A stretch of DNA of 64,000 nucleotides from Aliiroseovarius sp. F20344 (GTDB lineage Bacteria; Pseudomonadota; Alphaproteobacteria; Rhodobacterales; Rhodobacteraceae): contig NZ_JALKBG010000003.1 in assembly GCF_023016155.1 (NCBI RefSeq), forward strand, positions 496,001 to 560,000, read 5' to 3'. The notes under the pieces were generated by a model. It worked only from the letters and a program-made list of their open reading frames with translations. It was not told the DNA's origin and searched no databases. Shown piece by piece: positions 53,973 through 63,923 of the stretch. The position numbers and the translations under genes were made by a program. Within the stretch, counting starts at the first letter, position 1. Each line of letters starts with the position of its first letter.

Positions 53973-54806
53973 ATGAAAAAGACGCTTTTTGTATTCGGTT
54001 ATGGCTATTCGGCGCGCGCTTTGGTGCGCGAGTTGGGAGATGACTTCACCACCATCGGAACCTCACGAGAGGCTGGATCAGATGTGGTTAAGTGGCCGGG
54101 CTCGGATATCTCTGAACCTTTGTCATGCGCCACGCATCTGTTAATCTCGGCAGGGCCGGATGGTGACGGAGATCCCGTTTTACGCAAGGTTAGAGACGAT
54201 ATTTCACGCATCGCTCCGCAGCTGCAATGGGTGGGCTATTTGTCCACCACCGGCGTTTATGGCGACCATCAGGGCGGCTGGGTGGACGAGGACACGCCAC
54301 TGACGCCTTCCACCAAACGCGGGCAACAGCGTGTTATTGCCGAGGCCGCTTGGCAGGAACTGGCTGATCAGGCTGGTCTGCCGCTGCATATCTTCCGGCT
54401 GGCGGGCATCTATGGCCCCGGTCGGGGCCCGTTTGCAAAAGTGCGCAAGGGCACGGCGCGGCGGATCATCAAGAAGGATCAGGTGTTCTCGCGCATTCAT
54501 GTGGACGACATCGCACAGGTTCTGGCCGCGTCAATTGCGCAGCCGAATCCGGGGCGGGTCTATAATGTCTGCGATGACAACGCCGCCCCGCCCGAAGATG
54601 TACTGGAGCATGCCGCAAAGCTGCTTGGCTTACCAACCCCACCGTCCGAGGATTTCGAGACTGCCGAGATGACGCCGATGGCCCGCAGCTTCTATGCGGA
54701 ATCAAAACGCGTGCGAAATGACCGCATCAAGGACGAGCTGGGCGTGAAGCTGCGTTATCCAACCTATCAGGATGGCTTGGCCTCTTTGCTTAAAGCCGAG
54801 GGTTAG
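53973..54806 (+). CDS. SDR family NAD(P)-dependent oxidoreductase (YeeZ-like)
   Basis: The 277-residue protein starts at MKKTLFVFG. The Rossmann loop is [10 protein letters not shown], and [18 protein letters not shown] plus [12 protein letters not shown] are typical of extended SDR proteins of the YeeZ type. There is no clear YxxxK catalytic pair, so it may bind rather than reduce a sugar nucleotide; the substrate is unknown. It converges with dxs, overlapping it by 4 bases. Confidence 0.85.
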   Translation: MKKTLFVFGYGYSARALVRELGDDFTTIGTSREAGSDVVKWPGSDISEPLSCATHLLISAGPDGDGDPVLRKVRDDISRIAPQLQWVGYLSTTGVYGDHQGGWVDEDTPLTPSTKRGQQRVIAEAAWQELADQAGLPLHIFRLAGIYGPGRGPFAKVRKGTARRIIKKDQVFSRIHVDDIAQVLAASIAQPNPGRVYNVCDDNAAPPEDVLEHAAKLLGLPTPPSEDFETAEMTPMARSFYAESKRVRNDRIKDELGVKLRYPTYQDGLASLLKAEG

Positions 54807-56731
54807 GCCCGCTTTTCGCTGATCTGTGCGACGCCCAAAACATCCAGAACCTTGGCTTCGATGTCCTTGGCCGAAAGCTTGGCCTCTTCATACATCCGGG
54901 CTGGGGATGCGTGGTCAATGAATGTGTCGGGCAGAACCATCGAACGGAACTTGATCCCGCGATCGAACACACCTTCTTCGGCCAAAAGCTGCGCCACGTG
55001 ACTGCCAAAACCACCGATTGCACCTTCTTCAATGGTAATCAGGGCCTCGTGGTTATTCGCAAGCAGCATGATCAGGTCACGATCCAAAGGCTTGGCAAAC
55101 CGTGCATCTGCGACGGTTGGATTGATGCCGCGTGCGGACAGAGCCTCGGCAGCGGTTTCCGCTTCTGACAGGCGGGTGCCGAACGACAGGATTGCGACGC
55201 GCGCGCCTTCGCGCACGATGCGGCCTTTGCCGATGGGAAGCACCTCACCTTTTTCGGGCAAATCAATGCCAACACCTTCGCCGCGTGGATAGCGGAAGGC
55301 CGACGGGCCATCGTTGATCGAATGGGCCGTGGCGATCATGTGCATCAGCTCGGCCTCATCCGCGGCGGCCATTACGACGATGCCCGGCAGGTTGGCCAAA
55401 TAAGCGATATCGAACGAACCAGCATGGGTGGCACCATCCGCGCCAACAAGACCGGCACGGTCAATGGCAAAGCGTACGGGAAGACGTTGCACCGCCACAT
55501 CATGCACCACTTGGTCATAGCCACGCTGAAGGAAGGTCGAATACATCGCACAGAAGGGTTTCATACCTCCTGCGGCCAACCCGGCGGCAAAGGTCACGCC
55601 GTGCTGTTCGGCAATGCCGACGTCGAAACAACGCGATGGATAGCGCTCTGCCATCGGATTCAATCCAGTACCGTCCGGCATCGCGGCCGTTACGGCACAG
55701 ACTTTGTCGTCTTCGGCAGCCAGCCGTACCAGTTCGTTCCCAAAGACAGACGTGTAGCTGGGTGCGTTTGACGGTGCCTTTTGCTGTTTGCCGCTGGCCA
55801 CGTCGAACTTGGCAGTGGCGTGGCCACGGTCGCGCGCAGCCTCGGCGGGTGCGTATCCTTTGCCCTTCTTGGTGATCACATGGATCAGCATCGGGCCAGT
55901 GGCGCGGTCATGAACGGTGCGTAGGACCGACAGAAGGCTGTCCATATCGTGCCCGTCGATGGGGCCGACATAGGAAAAGCCCAGTTCTTCGAACAGAGTG
56001 CCGCCGACAGTCATCGACTTCACCATTTCCTTTGCGCGGCGCGCGCCTTCCTGGAATGGTTCGGGCAGCAGGCTAACCGCGCCTTTGGCAGCGGCTTTCA
56101 GTTCTTGAAACGGCTCTTCGGCGTAAAGGCGGCTGAGATAGCTGGACAGCGCGCCCACAGGTGGGGCGATCGACATGTCGTTGTCGTTCAGGATCACAAA
56201 CAAGCGGCGGTTCAGGTGACCTGCGTTGTTCATCGCCTCGAATGCCATGCCAGCAGACATCGATCCGTCACCGATCACGGCAACCGCGTCGCCGATCCCA
56301 TGTTCCGGCGCGCCACCAAGATCGCGGGCGACCGAGAAGCCAAGCGCCGCCGAGATCGAGGTCGAGCTGTGCCCGGCCCCAAACGGATCGAACGGGCTTT
56401 CCGAGCGTTTGGTGAAACCGGAGAGACCATCCTCCATCCGCAATGTGCGAATGCGGTCACGGCGACCGGTCAGAATTTTGTGTGGGTAGCACTGGTGACC
56501 TACGTCCCAGACAATCCGATCCTTGGGTGCATCAAAGACGGCGTGAAGCGCAACGGTCAGTTCAACAACACCAAGACCTGCGCCCAAATGCCCGCCAGTT
56601 TCCGATACGGCCGAGATCGTCTCGGCCCGTACCTCATGCGCCAGCCTTTCAAGCTCGCTATCCGACAAGGATTTCATGTCGGCGGGGACCGTTACGCGGT
56701 CAAGGATGGGTGTTTCGGGTCGGTCAGACAT
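54803..56731 (-). CDS. dxs: 1-deoxy-D-xylulose-5-phosphate synthase
   Basis: The 642-residue TPP enzyme condenses pyruvate and glyceraldehyde 3-phosphate in the first step of the MEP isoprenoid pathway. Visible are [16 protein letters not shown], the TPP motif [18 protein letters not shown], and the [15 protein letters not shown] segment. It is the last gene of the HDAC-xseB-ispA-dxs run, placing isoprenoid precursor and prenyl-chain synthesis together. Confidence 0.98.
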   Translation of the reverse strand: MSDRPETPILDRVTVPADMKSLSDSELERLAHEVRAETISAVSETGGHLGAGLGVVELTVALHAVFDAPKDRIVWDVGHQCYPHKILTGRRDRIRTLRMEDGLSGFTKRSESPFDPFGAGHSSTSISAALGFSVARDLGGAPEHGIGDAVAVIGDGSMSAGMAFEAMNNAGHLNRRLFVILNDNDMSIAPPVGALSSYLSRLYAEEPFQELKAAAKGAVSLLPEPFQEGARRAKEMVKSMTVGGTLFEELGFSYVGPIDGHDMDSLLSVLRTVHDRATGPMLIHVITKKGKGYAPAEAARDRGHATAKFDVASGKQQKAPSNAPSYTSVFGNELVRLAAEDDKVCAVTAAMPDGTGLNPMAERYPSRCFDVGIAEQHGVTFAAGLAAGGMKPFCAMYSTFLQRGYDQVVHDVAVQRLPVRFAIDRAGLVGADGATHAGSFDIAYLANLPGIVVMAAADEAELMHMIATAHSINDGPSAFRYPRGEGVGIDLPEKGEVLPIGKGRIVREGARVAILSFGTRLSEAETAAEALSARGINPTVADARFAKPLDRDLIMLLANNHEALITIEEGAIGGFGSHVAQLLAEEGVFDRGIKFRSMVLPDTFIDHASPARMYEEAKLSAKDIEAKVLDVLGVAQISEKRA

Positions 56732-56746
56732 AATTGCCCCGTTTGC

Positions 56747-57601
56747 CTATCTATCGCGCTGGATAACGAAGCGCGCCGCCTCTCGCAAGGTATCGGCATC
56801 CTCACCATAGGGTGAAAGTGCATCACATGCTTGATTTACAAGCTCTTTTGCGCGGGATTTTGCCGCATCTAGTCCGAGAAGTGACACGAATGTCGCCTTT
56901 CCGGCGTCCTGATCTTTACCAACGGCTTTCCCAACGGCGGTTGCGTCGCCTTCGACATCCAAAATGTCGTCGGCAATCTGGAAGGCCAAACCAAGAGCAG
57001 TGGAGTAGTCACGCAAAGGCGTGATATCTGCACCTGCCAATACAGCGCCAGCTTCACCCGACCATCGGATCAAAGCGCCGGTTTTACCTGCCTGAAGCGC
57101 GGTGATTTCCTCGAGCGACAGGGGAGTGTCAGCGGTTTCAGCGGCAATGTCCAAAGCCTGCCCGTGCACCATTCCCAGCTGCCCAGCGGCACGGGCCATC
57201 GAAGCAACAAGCGGTACGCGGGCGTCACCAACGTCGCCATGGGTCAGCAATTCAAACGCCAGTGTTTGCAACGCATCGCCAACGAGCACGGCTGTGGCGT
57301 CATCCCATTTCTTGTGAACGGTTGGCAGGCCGCGCCGCAGGTTGTCATCATCCATACAGGGAAGATCATCATGAACCAGCGAATAGGCGTGAATGGCCTC
57401 GATCGCGGCAGCCGGCCAAAGTGCGCGGGTTTCTGACACGCCATGCAAGCGGGCCCCTTCAATGACCAGAAACGCCCGCAAGCCCTTCCCGCCAGCGGTG
57501 GCATAGCGCATGGGCTCTGCCAAGGCGCCTTTGGGATCAATTACGGCGTGCAGATGCGCCCGCGCAGCGCGGGCGGTTTCGTCCAGACGTGTCTTGAACA
57601 T
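56747..57601 (-). CDS. ispA: Farnesyl (geranyl) diphosphate synthase
   Basis: A 284-residue prenyl synthase with the first aspartate-rich motif VHDDLPCMDDD (aspartates at 78-79 and 84-86) and the second in QIADDILDVEGD. It extends DMAPP to geranyl and farnesyl diphosphate for quinones and undecaprenyl phosphate. Its start abuts the xseB stop, and dxs follows 15 bases later. Confidence 0.96.
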   Translation of the reverse strand: MFKTRLDETARAARAHLHAVIDPKGALAEPMRYATAGGKGLRAFLVIEGARLHGVSETRALWPAAAIEAIHAYSLVHDDLPCMDDDNLRRGLPTVHKKWDDATAVLVGDALQTLAFELLTHGDVGDARVPLVASMARAAGQLGMVHGQALDIAAETADTPLSLEEITALQAGKTGALIRWSGEAGAVLAGADITPLRDYSTALGLAFQIADDILDVEGDATAVGKAVGKDQDAGKATFVSLLGLDAAKSRAKELVNQACDALSPYGEDADTLREAARFVIQRDR

Positions 57602-57844
57602 TTACTGCCCTTCGACAGGAGTGGTGCCGGTGGGGGTGCCGTTCTGATCCAGCGTGATCGTGGCAACCTTTTCTTCGGCTTCCTTGAGCTTCGTCTCGCA
57701 GCGCGCTTTCAGCTCGGCCCCGCGTTCATAAAGCTTGATCGAATCCTCAAGCGCGACGTCACCGCGTTCCAGCTGGCCAACGACGGTTTCAAGTTCCCGC
57801 ATCGCCTCTTCAAAGGACATTTCGCTTACTGGTGTGTCGCTCAT
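57602..57844 (-). CDS. xseB: Exodeoxyribonuclease VII small subunit
   Basis: The 80-residue protein matches XseB: SFEEAMRELETVVGQLERGD, EDSIKLYERGAEL and CETKLKEAEEKV. It assembles with XseA to degrade single-stranded DNA. The xseB-ispA-dxs order is common in bacteria. It overlaps the HDAC-like gene by 4 bases. Confidence 0.96.
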   Translation of the reverse strand: MSDTPVSEMSFEEAMRELETVVGQLERGDVALEDSIKLYERGAELKARCETKLKEAEEKVATITLDQNGTPTGTTPVEGQ

Positions 57845-58776
57845 GCGCCCCGCTCCATCATCACATTGACATAGGCCCCGACGCTATCGCCAAGAGCTTG
57901 CAAATCATAACCGCCCTCAAGCGACGATACCACCCGTCCGTCACAGCATTTATCCGCAAGGTCACAGATGCGATGCGCTAGCCAGGCGAAGTCCTCGGTT
58001 TCCCATTGAAGGCCGGCCAAGGGATCGCGTCGGTGGGCGTCGAACCCGGCAGACACCAGCACAAGTTGCGGCTCATAAGGCTCTATTTCCTCGGAAATGA
58101 CCTTTTCCCAAGCTTCCTGCATCACTTCACCGCCGGTGGCTTCCTCAAGCGGGATGTTGATCACCTGCCCAAACGCTCCTTTTTGATGAATGCCGCCAGA
58201 TCCGGGATAGAGAGGCATTTGGTGCGACGATACGAACCGCACGCGGCTTTCATGCCACAGCACATCCTGTGTACCATTTCCGTGATGCACGTCGAAATCC
58301 AATACGGCGATACGATCCAAACTATGTGTGTTCGCTGCCTCAATCGCGGCAATTGCGACGGTCGAGAACAGGCAGAAGCCCATAGGCGTGGCTTTTTCGG
58401 CGTGGTGTCCGGGTGGGCGGCAGGCGACAAAGGCGTTTTGCGCATCACCCGACATCACGCGATCAACGGCATCAATGTTGCCTCCGATGGCACGCAAAGC
58501 CGCCTCGAACGATCCGGGGGCCATGAACGTGTCGCCATCCAACTGCGCCCAGCCTTCGACCGGCTGCGCGTTTTCAAGCCGTTCGAAATAGGCACGGGAA
58601 TGCCCAAGGCGAACGTGATCAAGGGATGCAACCGGCGGTTCATGCCGGATCAGAGACTGAAACACCGATGCGGAAAGGGCGGTTTCGATCGCCTCTAACC
58701 GGGCCACCTGTTCCGGGTGTCCGGGCGGGGTGATGTGATCAAAGCAAACGGGGTGCGTATAAAGCAAAGTTGTCAT
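57841..58776 (-). CDS. Histone deacetylase family (acetylpolyamine amidohydrolase-like) protein
   Basis: A 311-residue arginase/deacetylase-fold enzyme with the tandem histidines RPPGHHAEK, the zinc-ligand segment VLDFDVHHGNGTQD, and SAGFDAHRRDPLAG. Bacterial members hydrolyse acetylated polyamines or other acetyl-amides; the substrate here is unknown. It opens the xseB-ispA-dxs operon with a 4-base overlap. Confidence 0.92.
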   Translation of the reverse strand: MTTLLYTHPVCFDHITPPGHPEQVARLEAIETALSASVFQSLIRHEPPVASLDHVRLGHSRAYFERLENAQPVEGWAQLDGDTFMAPGSFEAALRAIGGNIDAVDRVMSGDAQNAFVACRPPGHHAEKATPMGFCLFSTVAIAAIEAANTHSLDRIAVLDFDVHHGNGTQDVLWHESRVRFVSSHQMPLYPGSGGIHQKGAFGQVINIPLEEATGGEVMQEAWEKVISEEIEPYEPQLVLVSAGFDAHRRDPLAGLQWETEDFAWLAHRICDLADKCCDGRVVSSLEGGYDLQALGDSVGAYVNVMMERGA

Positions 58777-58821
58777 GCGCCGACGCTAGGGCAATAGTGT
58801 GGGGACAACAAGGAGTGTTCC

Positions 58822-59364
58822 ATGCGTTTGACCTTACCGCTTCTACTCGTCGCAGCACCCGTTTGGGCAGAGGGATTTGCAACCCAAGTCACTGGAGATT
58901 TCAACGAGGATGGCATCGCCGATCACGTCGCTGTCGTTGAGTTCGGAGGCTGGGGCCAAGCTGATCTTCTTTTGAAGATGGGCGATGGCTTGGAAACCAT
59001 ATGGGTGCAGAACATTATCTGGGTCGGCGGGATTGGTCAGCAACCGTCCTTGAAGATCACCCCGCACGGGTCGCTTCAAGTGATCGATCACAACAGCTCT
59101 ATTGGGCGCAACCGATGGGAGCAGACCCATACCGTTGCCTGGCGTGATGGCGCGATGCGGGTCGTGGGCTATACCTATCATTGGTATGATACGCTGAACC
59201 TAGAGGATAGTGGCAGCTGTGATCTGAACTTTCTGACCGGAAAGGGTGAAGTCTCAAAGGGCCAAGATGGATCCGTAAAGATGATCCCCGTTAAGACCCC
59301 GGCGTTCCTTGCGCAGGACTGGACCTATGTGCTTCCCCCGGAATGCGAAGCACATATCAAATGA
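58822..59364 (+). CDS. Secreted FG-GAP/VCBS-repeat-like protein
   Basis: The 180-residue precursor has a signal peptide ending VWAEGF. Directly after it comes one calcium-binding-like motif GDFNEDGIADHVAVVE, typical of FG-GAP/VCBS repeats; two cysteines further on (SGSCDLN and PPECEAH) may pair. No enzyme motif is seen. It has a good ribosome binding site (AAGGAGTG) and converges with petR. Confidence 0.78.
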   Translation: MRLTLPLLLVAAPVWAEGFATQVTGDFNEDGIADHVAVVEFGGWGQADLLLKMGDGLETIWVQNIIWVGGIGQQPSLKITPHGSLQVIDHNSSIGRNRWEQTHTVAWRDGAMRVVGYTYHWYDTLNLEDSGSCDLNFLTGKGEVSKGQDGSVKMIPVKTPAFLAQDWTYVLPPECEAHIK

Positions 59365-59371
59365 CCGAGGT

Positions 59372-60073
59372 TTAGTCAGGCGCCAGCATATACCCCGCCC
59401 CACGCACTGTCTGAAGGTATCGTGGCTGTTTCGGGTCGGCTTCCAGTTTGCGACGCAGGCGGGTGATCTGCACATCCACCGCACGTTCTTGCGCTTGCCC
59501 TTGATCGCGTCCTAACTGTTCCACCAATGACGTGCGGCTAACCGGTTCGGCTGGGGTCGACGAAAAGATCTGCATGAGTTTTTGTTCCGTCGCCGTCAGC
59601 CGCACCAAGGTTTCCCCCTGCCACAGTTCACCGCGTTCGACGTCATAGGTCTTGTCGCCCAGCGCAAGGGATTTCGGGCTTTGGTCTTCTGTTGTGGTGG
59701 GAACACGCCTGAGGATCGCGTTGATCCGCAACAGCAGCTCTTTCGGCTCGAATGGCTTGGCCAGATAGTCGTCTGCGCCAGCCTCCAACCCCTTAATACG
59801 GTCTTCGGTCTCGCCTTTCGCGGTCAGCAGCAGGATCGGGGTGGTCAGGGTTTCACGCAAAGAACGTGTCAGGCTGATCCCGTCTTCGCCCGGCATCATG
59901 ACATCTGTCACGATCAGATCAAAATCCAGGCCGCTCAAAAGCCGACGCGCATGTGCCGCATCACGCGCCGCACTGACCCAAAAGCCATTGCGCACCAGAA
60001 ACTTCTGAAGCAGGCCGCGAATGCGTTCATCATCGTCGATGATCAAAAGATGAGACTCGGGTGCTTCACTCAT
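59372..60073 (-). CDS. petR: OmpR-family response regulator PetR
   Basis: The 233-residue regulator has a receiver domain with IIDDDERIR, phosphoacceptor VTDVMMPGEDG and the LAKPFEPKEL lysine, and an OmpR-type winged helix ending RGAGYMLAP. I start at MSEAPESH, nine bases after GAAAG; the overlapping upstream gene ends here. With the MarR-type gene just upstream it forms the petPR pair, which in Rhodobacter capsulatus is required for cytochrome bc1 and c2 synthesis. No sensor kinase gene is adjacent. Confidence 0.9.
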   Translation of the reverse strand: MSEAPESHLLIIDDDERIRGLLQKFLVRNGFWVSAARDAAHARRLLSGLDFDLIVTDVMMPGEDGISLTRSLRETLTTPILLLTAKGETEDRIKGLEAGADDYLAKPFEPKELLLRINAILRRVPTTTEDQSPKSLALGDKTYDVERGELWQGETLVRLTATEQKLMQIFSSTPAEPVSRTSLVEQLGRDQGQAQERAVDVQITRLRRKLEADPKQPRYLQTVRGAGYMLAPD

Positions 60074-60572
60074 GTTCAACATCTTTCATTCGGTTGAAAT
60101 GTCTTCTCATATCTTGATCCATCATCGCCTCGAGGACCGTTCGAAACCCTTGTACCGCGTCTGGACCCGCCTCGCGATAGGCTTGTCGCATTCTTTCGCG
60201 CTGGGCGTTTGACAGCTCTTTTTCGAGCTCTGCGCCTTTGTCAGTCAGGAACAGATTTCGCTCTCGCTTGTCTTGCTTGCCGATCCGGCTTTCCACAAGC
60301 TCGTCTTCGATCAAGGTTCTCAGGACCCGATTCAGCGATTGTTTGGTGACCCCGAGAATGGACAGAAGGTTGTTCACCGTGGTGCCAGGTGTACGGCTGA
60401 TGAAATGCAACGCGCGGTGATGGGCGCGGCCGTATCCATACTTGTTCAGAATGCGATCTGGGTCTGCGGTAAAGCCACGATAGGCAAAGAACATCGCCTC
60501 GATGCCTTTGCGCAATTGCTCGTCTGTTAGGAACAGCAGGCTTTGTCCCCCCGGAGAATGCCGGTCACTCAT
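60066..60572 (-). CDS. petP: MarR-family regulator PetP
   Basis: The 168-residue winged-helix protein starts at MSDRHSPGG, seven bases after GATGAGG. MarR features are GRAHHRALHFI, the recognition-helix region GVTKQSLNRVLRTL and the wing KRERNLFLT. It overlaps petR by 8 bases. In Rhodobacter capsulatus petP-petR lie just upstream of petABC; here they are about 19 kb from it. It is divergent from ilvE. Confidence 0.9.
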   Translation of the reverse strand: MSDRHSPGGQSLLFLTDEQLRKGIEAMFFAYRGFTADPDRILNKYGYGRAHHRALHFISRTPGTTVNNLLSILGVTKQSLNRVLRTLIEDELVESRIGKQDKRERNLFLTDKGAELEKELSNAQRERMRQAYREAGPDAVQGFRTVLEAMMDQDMRRHFNRMKDVEHE

Positions 60573-60758
60573 GACAAACCTCATCACAAATCATGTTACA
60601 GGTACCAGTTTTATGTCAGTGTTGTTGACTTTCCAAGAATCAATTGTTAGCGATTTGCGGATTTCGCGAAATATTATGTCCGATGCGGACCGATTTTGCG
60701 CAACAATTGGAAAAACTCACCGGGATATCTGGTGGCAAAAACTGGAAAGGACGGAAAC

Positions 60759-61625
60759 ATGAGCGGATATGATGATCGTGACGGCAAGATCTGGATGGAC
60801 GGCCAGCTGGTCGAATGGCGCGATGCGAACGTCCACATTCTGACCCACGCGCTGCATTATGCGTCGTCTGTTTTTGAGGGCGAGCGCCTGTATGACGGTA
60901 AGATCTTCCTGTCGCGTAAGCATTCGGAACGCCTTCTGAAATCGGGCGAGATGATGGATATGCCGATCCCCTATTCGGTGGATGAAATTGAAGCTGCCAA
61001 GCAGGCTGTGGTCGAGGCCAATGACCTGACCAATGCTTACGTTCGTGTTGTGGCTTGGCGCGGCGCCGGGGAAGACATGGGCGTCAGCTCTGCCAAGAAC
61101 CCGGTCCGGATGGCTGTGGCCGCGTGGGCTTGGGGCGACTATTACGGCGACGCCAAGATGAAAGGCGCTAAGCTGGATATCGCGAAGTGGAAACGCCCGT
61201 CGCCCGAAACCATTCCGACCGCGGCGAAAGCTGCTGGTCTTTACATGATCTGCACCATGTCCAAGCATGCGGCCGAGGCCAAAGGCTGCTCGGATGCTCT
61301 GTTCATGGATTATCGCGGCTATGTGGCTGAAGCGACCGGCGCGAACGTCTTCTTTGTGAAAGACGGTGAGGTTCATACCCCAATCCCCGACGCGATCCTG
61401 AACGGCCTGACCCGTCAGACGGTAATCGGTATGCTGAAGGAAAAAGGCATCACCGTACATGAGCGTCACATCATGCCCGAAGAGCTGGCTGATTTCGAAC
61501 AGTGTTGGCTGACCGGTTCAGCGGCTGAAGTTACACCAGTCGGTCAAATCGGTGAGTACACATTCGAAGTGGGTGAGCTGACCCGTGACATTGCAGAAAG
61601 CTATGAAAAGCTTGTCAGAAGCTAA
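60759..61625 (+). CDS. ilvE: Branched-chain amino acid aminotransferase
   Basis: A 288-residue fold-type IV PLP enzyme. I start at MSGYDDRDGK, preceded by AAGGAC; the open frame begins 21 codons earlier without a good site. The PLP lysine is Lys157 in TIPTAAKAAGLY, and FMDYRGYVAEATGANVFFV and LTRQTVIGMLKE are typical. It interconverts leucine, isoleucine and valine with their 2-oxo acids. Confidence 0.95.
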   Translation: MSGYDDRDGKIWMDGQLVEWRDANVHILTHALHYASSVFEGERLYDGKIFLSRKHSERLLKSGEMMDMPIPYSVDEIEAAKQAVVEANDLTNAYVRVVAWRGAGEDMGVSSAKNPVRMAVAAWAWGDYYGDAKMKGAKLDIAKWKRPSPETIPTAAKAAGLYMICTMSKHAAEAKGCSDALFMDYRGYVAEATGANVFFVKDGEVHTPIPDAILNGLTRQTVIGMLKEKGITVHERHIMPEELADFEQCWLTGSAAEVTPVGQIGEYTFEVGELTRDIAESYEKLVRS

Positions 61626-61644
61626 GACAAATTAACGTCTTGTG

Positions 61645-61692
61645 AACGCCCGGCTCTTACCTTGCAGTTACCGCAAGGGGGTCGGGCGTTTT
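61645..61692 (+). terminator. Nested hairpin after ilvE, probable terminator
   Basis: An outer stem AACGCCCG / CGGGCGTT (61645-61652 and 61683-61690) encloses an inner stem CTTGC / GCAAG (61662-61666 and 61673-61677), followed by TT. The 3' side also carries the AAGGGGG ribosome binding site of the next gene, so the structure may affect that gene's translation as well. Confidence 0.55.
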
Positions 61693-62125
61693 GCTGTCCA
61701 GAAACCTTAAAATCCTAGTCACGATCATCACAGTCGTGGTCCTGCCAAGTGCGGCGGCCCTGACGTGGTACGCCATCACCAAGGATCCAACGATCCGGCC
61801 GCTTGGTATTACAAAGCGTGCGCTGGAACAGCGGGGGTCGACGGGCGGAACCGGTCTGATCATCTTAATCCAATACGATCCGGTGGAACACGCGATAGCG
61901 AGCGAAGCCTTGGGCAAAAGGATCATTTTTGCATTCGAAGCGAAAGGTGTGGCAGGCGAGGTTAAGCTTCGTCGCGTTCAGGGGCATGAGATGTCAGTGA
62001 CCTATATTGTCGGCGCTTCGACAATTGGCCCATTTCGCGCATCGCAAGCCACCAGGGGAATTAATGCAGCCGCGGGGGCCTATCGCATGAATATGTCGCG
62101 AAACGAAACCGACGGCGGCGGTTAA
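61691..62125 (+). CDS. Small membrane-anchored hypothetical protein with TTG start
   Basis: The 144-residue product has one N-terminal hydrophobic anchor (about residues 7-27) and a mature part with a long beta-rich central stretch (GLIILIQYDPVEHAIAS... and EMSVTYIVGASTIGPF). No named family recognised. The only upstream start is TTG, nine bases after AAGGGGG, which lies inside the hairpin following ilvE. Confidence 0.6.
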   Translation: MLSRNLKILVTIITVVVLPSAAALTWYAITKDPTIRPLGITKRALEQRGSTGGTGLIILIQYDPVEHAIASEALGKRIIFAFEAKGVAGEVKLRRVQGHEMSVTYIVGASTIGPFRASQATRGINAAAGAYRMNMSRNETDGGG

Positions 62126-62130
62126 TCGGT

Positions 62131-63207
62131 CTACCCAATCAAACGCTGCTTCGCCCAACCTGCGGCATCGGCCACCACAGGATCTGGATCGATCAAATGA
62201 GGCTCTAACATGGGCAGAAACGCCGCATCGCCTGAATTTCCCACCGCGTATAGGACATTTCGAAGAAAGCGATTTCGCCCAATCCTTTTGACAGGACTGC
62301 CCGAGAATTTTTCGCGGAAAGCTGTATCATCAAGGGTCAACAGTTCGGACAGTTTCGGCGCCACCAGATCGTCGCGCGCGGCATAGCGTATTTCGGATGC
62401 CTCTACTGCGAACTTGTTCCACGGGCAGGCAGCAAGGCAGTCATCACAACCATAGATTCGATTTCCAAGCTTCGCACGAAGCTCTTCATCCACCGGCCCT
62501 TTGTGTTCAATCGTCAGATAGGAAATGCAGCGCCGCCCATCCAGTTGAAACGGCGCGGGGAACGCATCTGTGGGGCAGGCGTCCAAACACGATGTGCACG
62601 AGCCGCAGTTTTCCTGACCCGGCGCGTCAACTGGAAGCTCCAACGTTGTGAAAATCGCGCCTAGAAAGAACCAGTTTCCCAGCTCGCGGGACAGAAGGTT
62701 GGTGTGTTTGCCTTGCCACCCCAACCCAGCTGCTGCCCCCAAAGGTTTTTCCATGACCGGGGCTGTGTCGACGAAGACTTTGATCTCACCCCCAAAGTGG
62801 TCGATCATCCAACGCCCCACACGCTTCAGGCGCTTTTTTACGATGTCATGATAGTCTCTATTCTGGGCGTAAACGCTGATTGCAGCGCGATCTTTTTGGC
62901 CGATGACGGTCATCGGATCATGTGAGGGCGTATAAGGCTCTGCCAGCATGATCACCGATTTCGCTTCGGGCCAAAGTGCAGCGGGATTGCCGCGCCAATT
63001 CATCCGATCACCCATCCACGCCATGTCTCCGTGACGCCCTTCGGCCACGAACTGTTCAAGGCGCTCGGCGATTTCAGGGACTGAGTTCGGCGTACAGATG
63101 CGTGCGGCTGCGAACCCTTCAGTCAGCGCCTGCGAGACGATTTCAGTTTTCTGGGATGCGCCGTCTTTCGGTGGTAAGCGGCGCGATGTGCCGCCGCCTA
63201 CGGTCAA
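62131..63207 (-). CDS. queG: Epoxyqueuosine reductase QueG
   Basis: The enzyme reduces epoxyqueuosine to queuosine in tRNA, using cobalamin and two 4Fe-4S clusters. The cluster motifs are [16 protein letters not shown] and the [12 protein letters not shown] segment, followed by a HEAT-like C-terminus. The likely start is TTG at 63207, overlapping the stop of the preceding gst gene (358 residues, usual length); no ATG lies in a suitable place, and longer frames run through gst. Confidence 0.9.
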   Translation of the reverse strand: MTVGGGTSRRLPPKDGASQKTEIVSQALTEGFAAARICTPNSVPEIAERLEQFVAEGRHGDMAWMGDRMNWRGNPAALWPEAKSVIMLAEPYTPSHDPMTVIGQKDRAAISVYAQNRDYHDIVKKRLKRVGRWMIDHFGGEIKVFVDTAPVMEKPLGAAAGLGWQGKHTNLLSRELGNWFFLGAIFTTLELPVDAPGQENCGSCTSCLDACPTDAFPAPFQLDGRRCISYLTIEHKGPVDEELRAKLGNRIYGCDDCLAACPWNKFAVEASEIRYAARDDLVAPKLSELLTLDDTAFREKFSGSPVKRIGRNRFLRNVLYAVGNSGDAAFLPMLEPHLIDPDPVVADAAGWAKQRLIG

Positions 63208-63869
63208 AAGTCCAGGTCCGAGTAATGTGCTGGCTGCGGAAACCCTGCGATCTGATCTGCAAGGATGGAACGGAAGGCTGGGCGAGATTTGATCTTGGCA
63301 TACCAATCGCGAACATTTGCGTTCCGGTTCCAATCCACATCGCTGATATAGTCCAGCGACGACAAATGCGCGGCTGCTGCAAAATCTGCCAGCGACATCG
63401 TGTTTCCTGCGAGCCAGCGACGTTGATCCAGAAGCCACCCCATATAGTCGAGGTGATATTTGATCGCCTTGGCCCCGGCCTTGATCGCACGGCTTTCGGG
63501 ATAGCCCGCGCCCATGACCTTTTTGTTCACACGCTCGTAAAGCAGGTTCGCGGTGACTTCGTTGTGGAACTTGTCGTCAAACCAGCTGACCAGCCTGCGT
63601 ACCTCGTATCGACCTTCGGGGTCTTTCGGGAGCAGGGCGGGTTCGGGAAACTTCTCTTCCAGATATTCGCAGATTGGCGCGCTTTCTGTCAGAAGTTGAC
63701 CATCCATTTTCAGGATGGGCACTTTGCCTGCAGGGTTGCGGCGAAGGAATTCCGGGCTGCGTTCCCAATAGCGTTCCTCGACCAATTCAACCTCGACCTT
63801 TTTTTCGGCAAGGGACAACCGCACTTTGCGGCAGAAAGGAGAGAGCGGGACGTGGAAAAGGCGGTTCAT
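63204..63869 (-). CDS. Glutathione S-transferase family protein
   Basis: The 221-residue GST starts at [10 protein letters not shown]-terminal thioredoxin-like domain with [24 protein letters not shown] and ESAPICEYL; helical C-terminal domain with [15 protein letters not shown]. The cysteine in SPFCRK is a candidate catalytic residue. It overlaps the predicted queG start, suggesting a gst-queG transcript. Substrate unknown. Confidence 0.93.
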   Translation of the reverse strand: MNRLFHVPLSPFCRKVRLSLAEKKVEVELVEERYWERSPEFLRRNPAGKVPILKMDGQLLTESAPICEYLEEKFPEPALLPKDPEGRYEVRRLVSWFDDKFHNEVTANLLYERVNKKVMGAGYPESRAIKAGAKAIKYHLDYMGWLLDQRRWLAGNTMSLADFAAAAHLSSLDYISDVDWNRNANVRDWYAKIKSRPAFRSILADQIAGFPQPAHYSDLDF

Positions 63870-63923
63870 TGGAAACTTCTGAATTTGGTGTTTCAACCGT
63901 ATTGCCCCGAACCGGGCTTGGGA

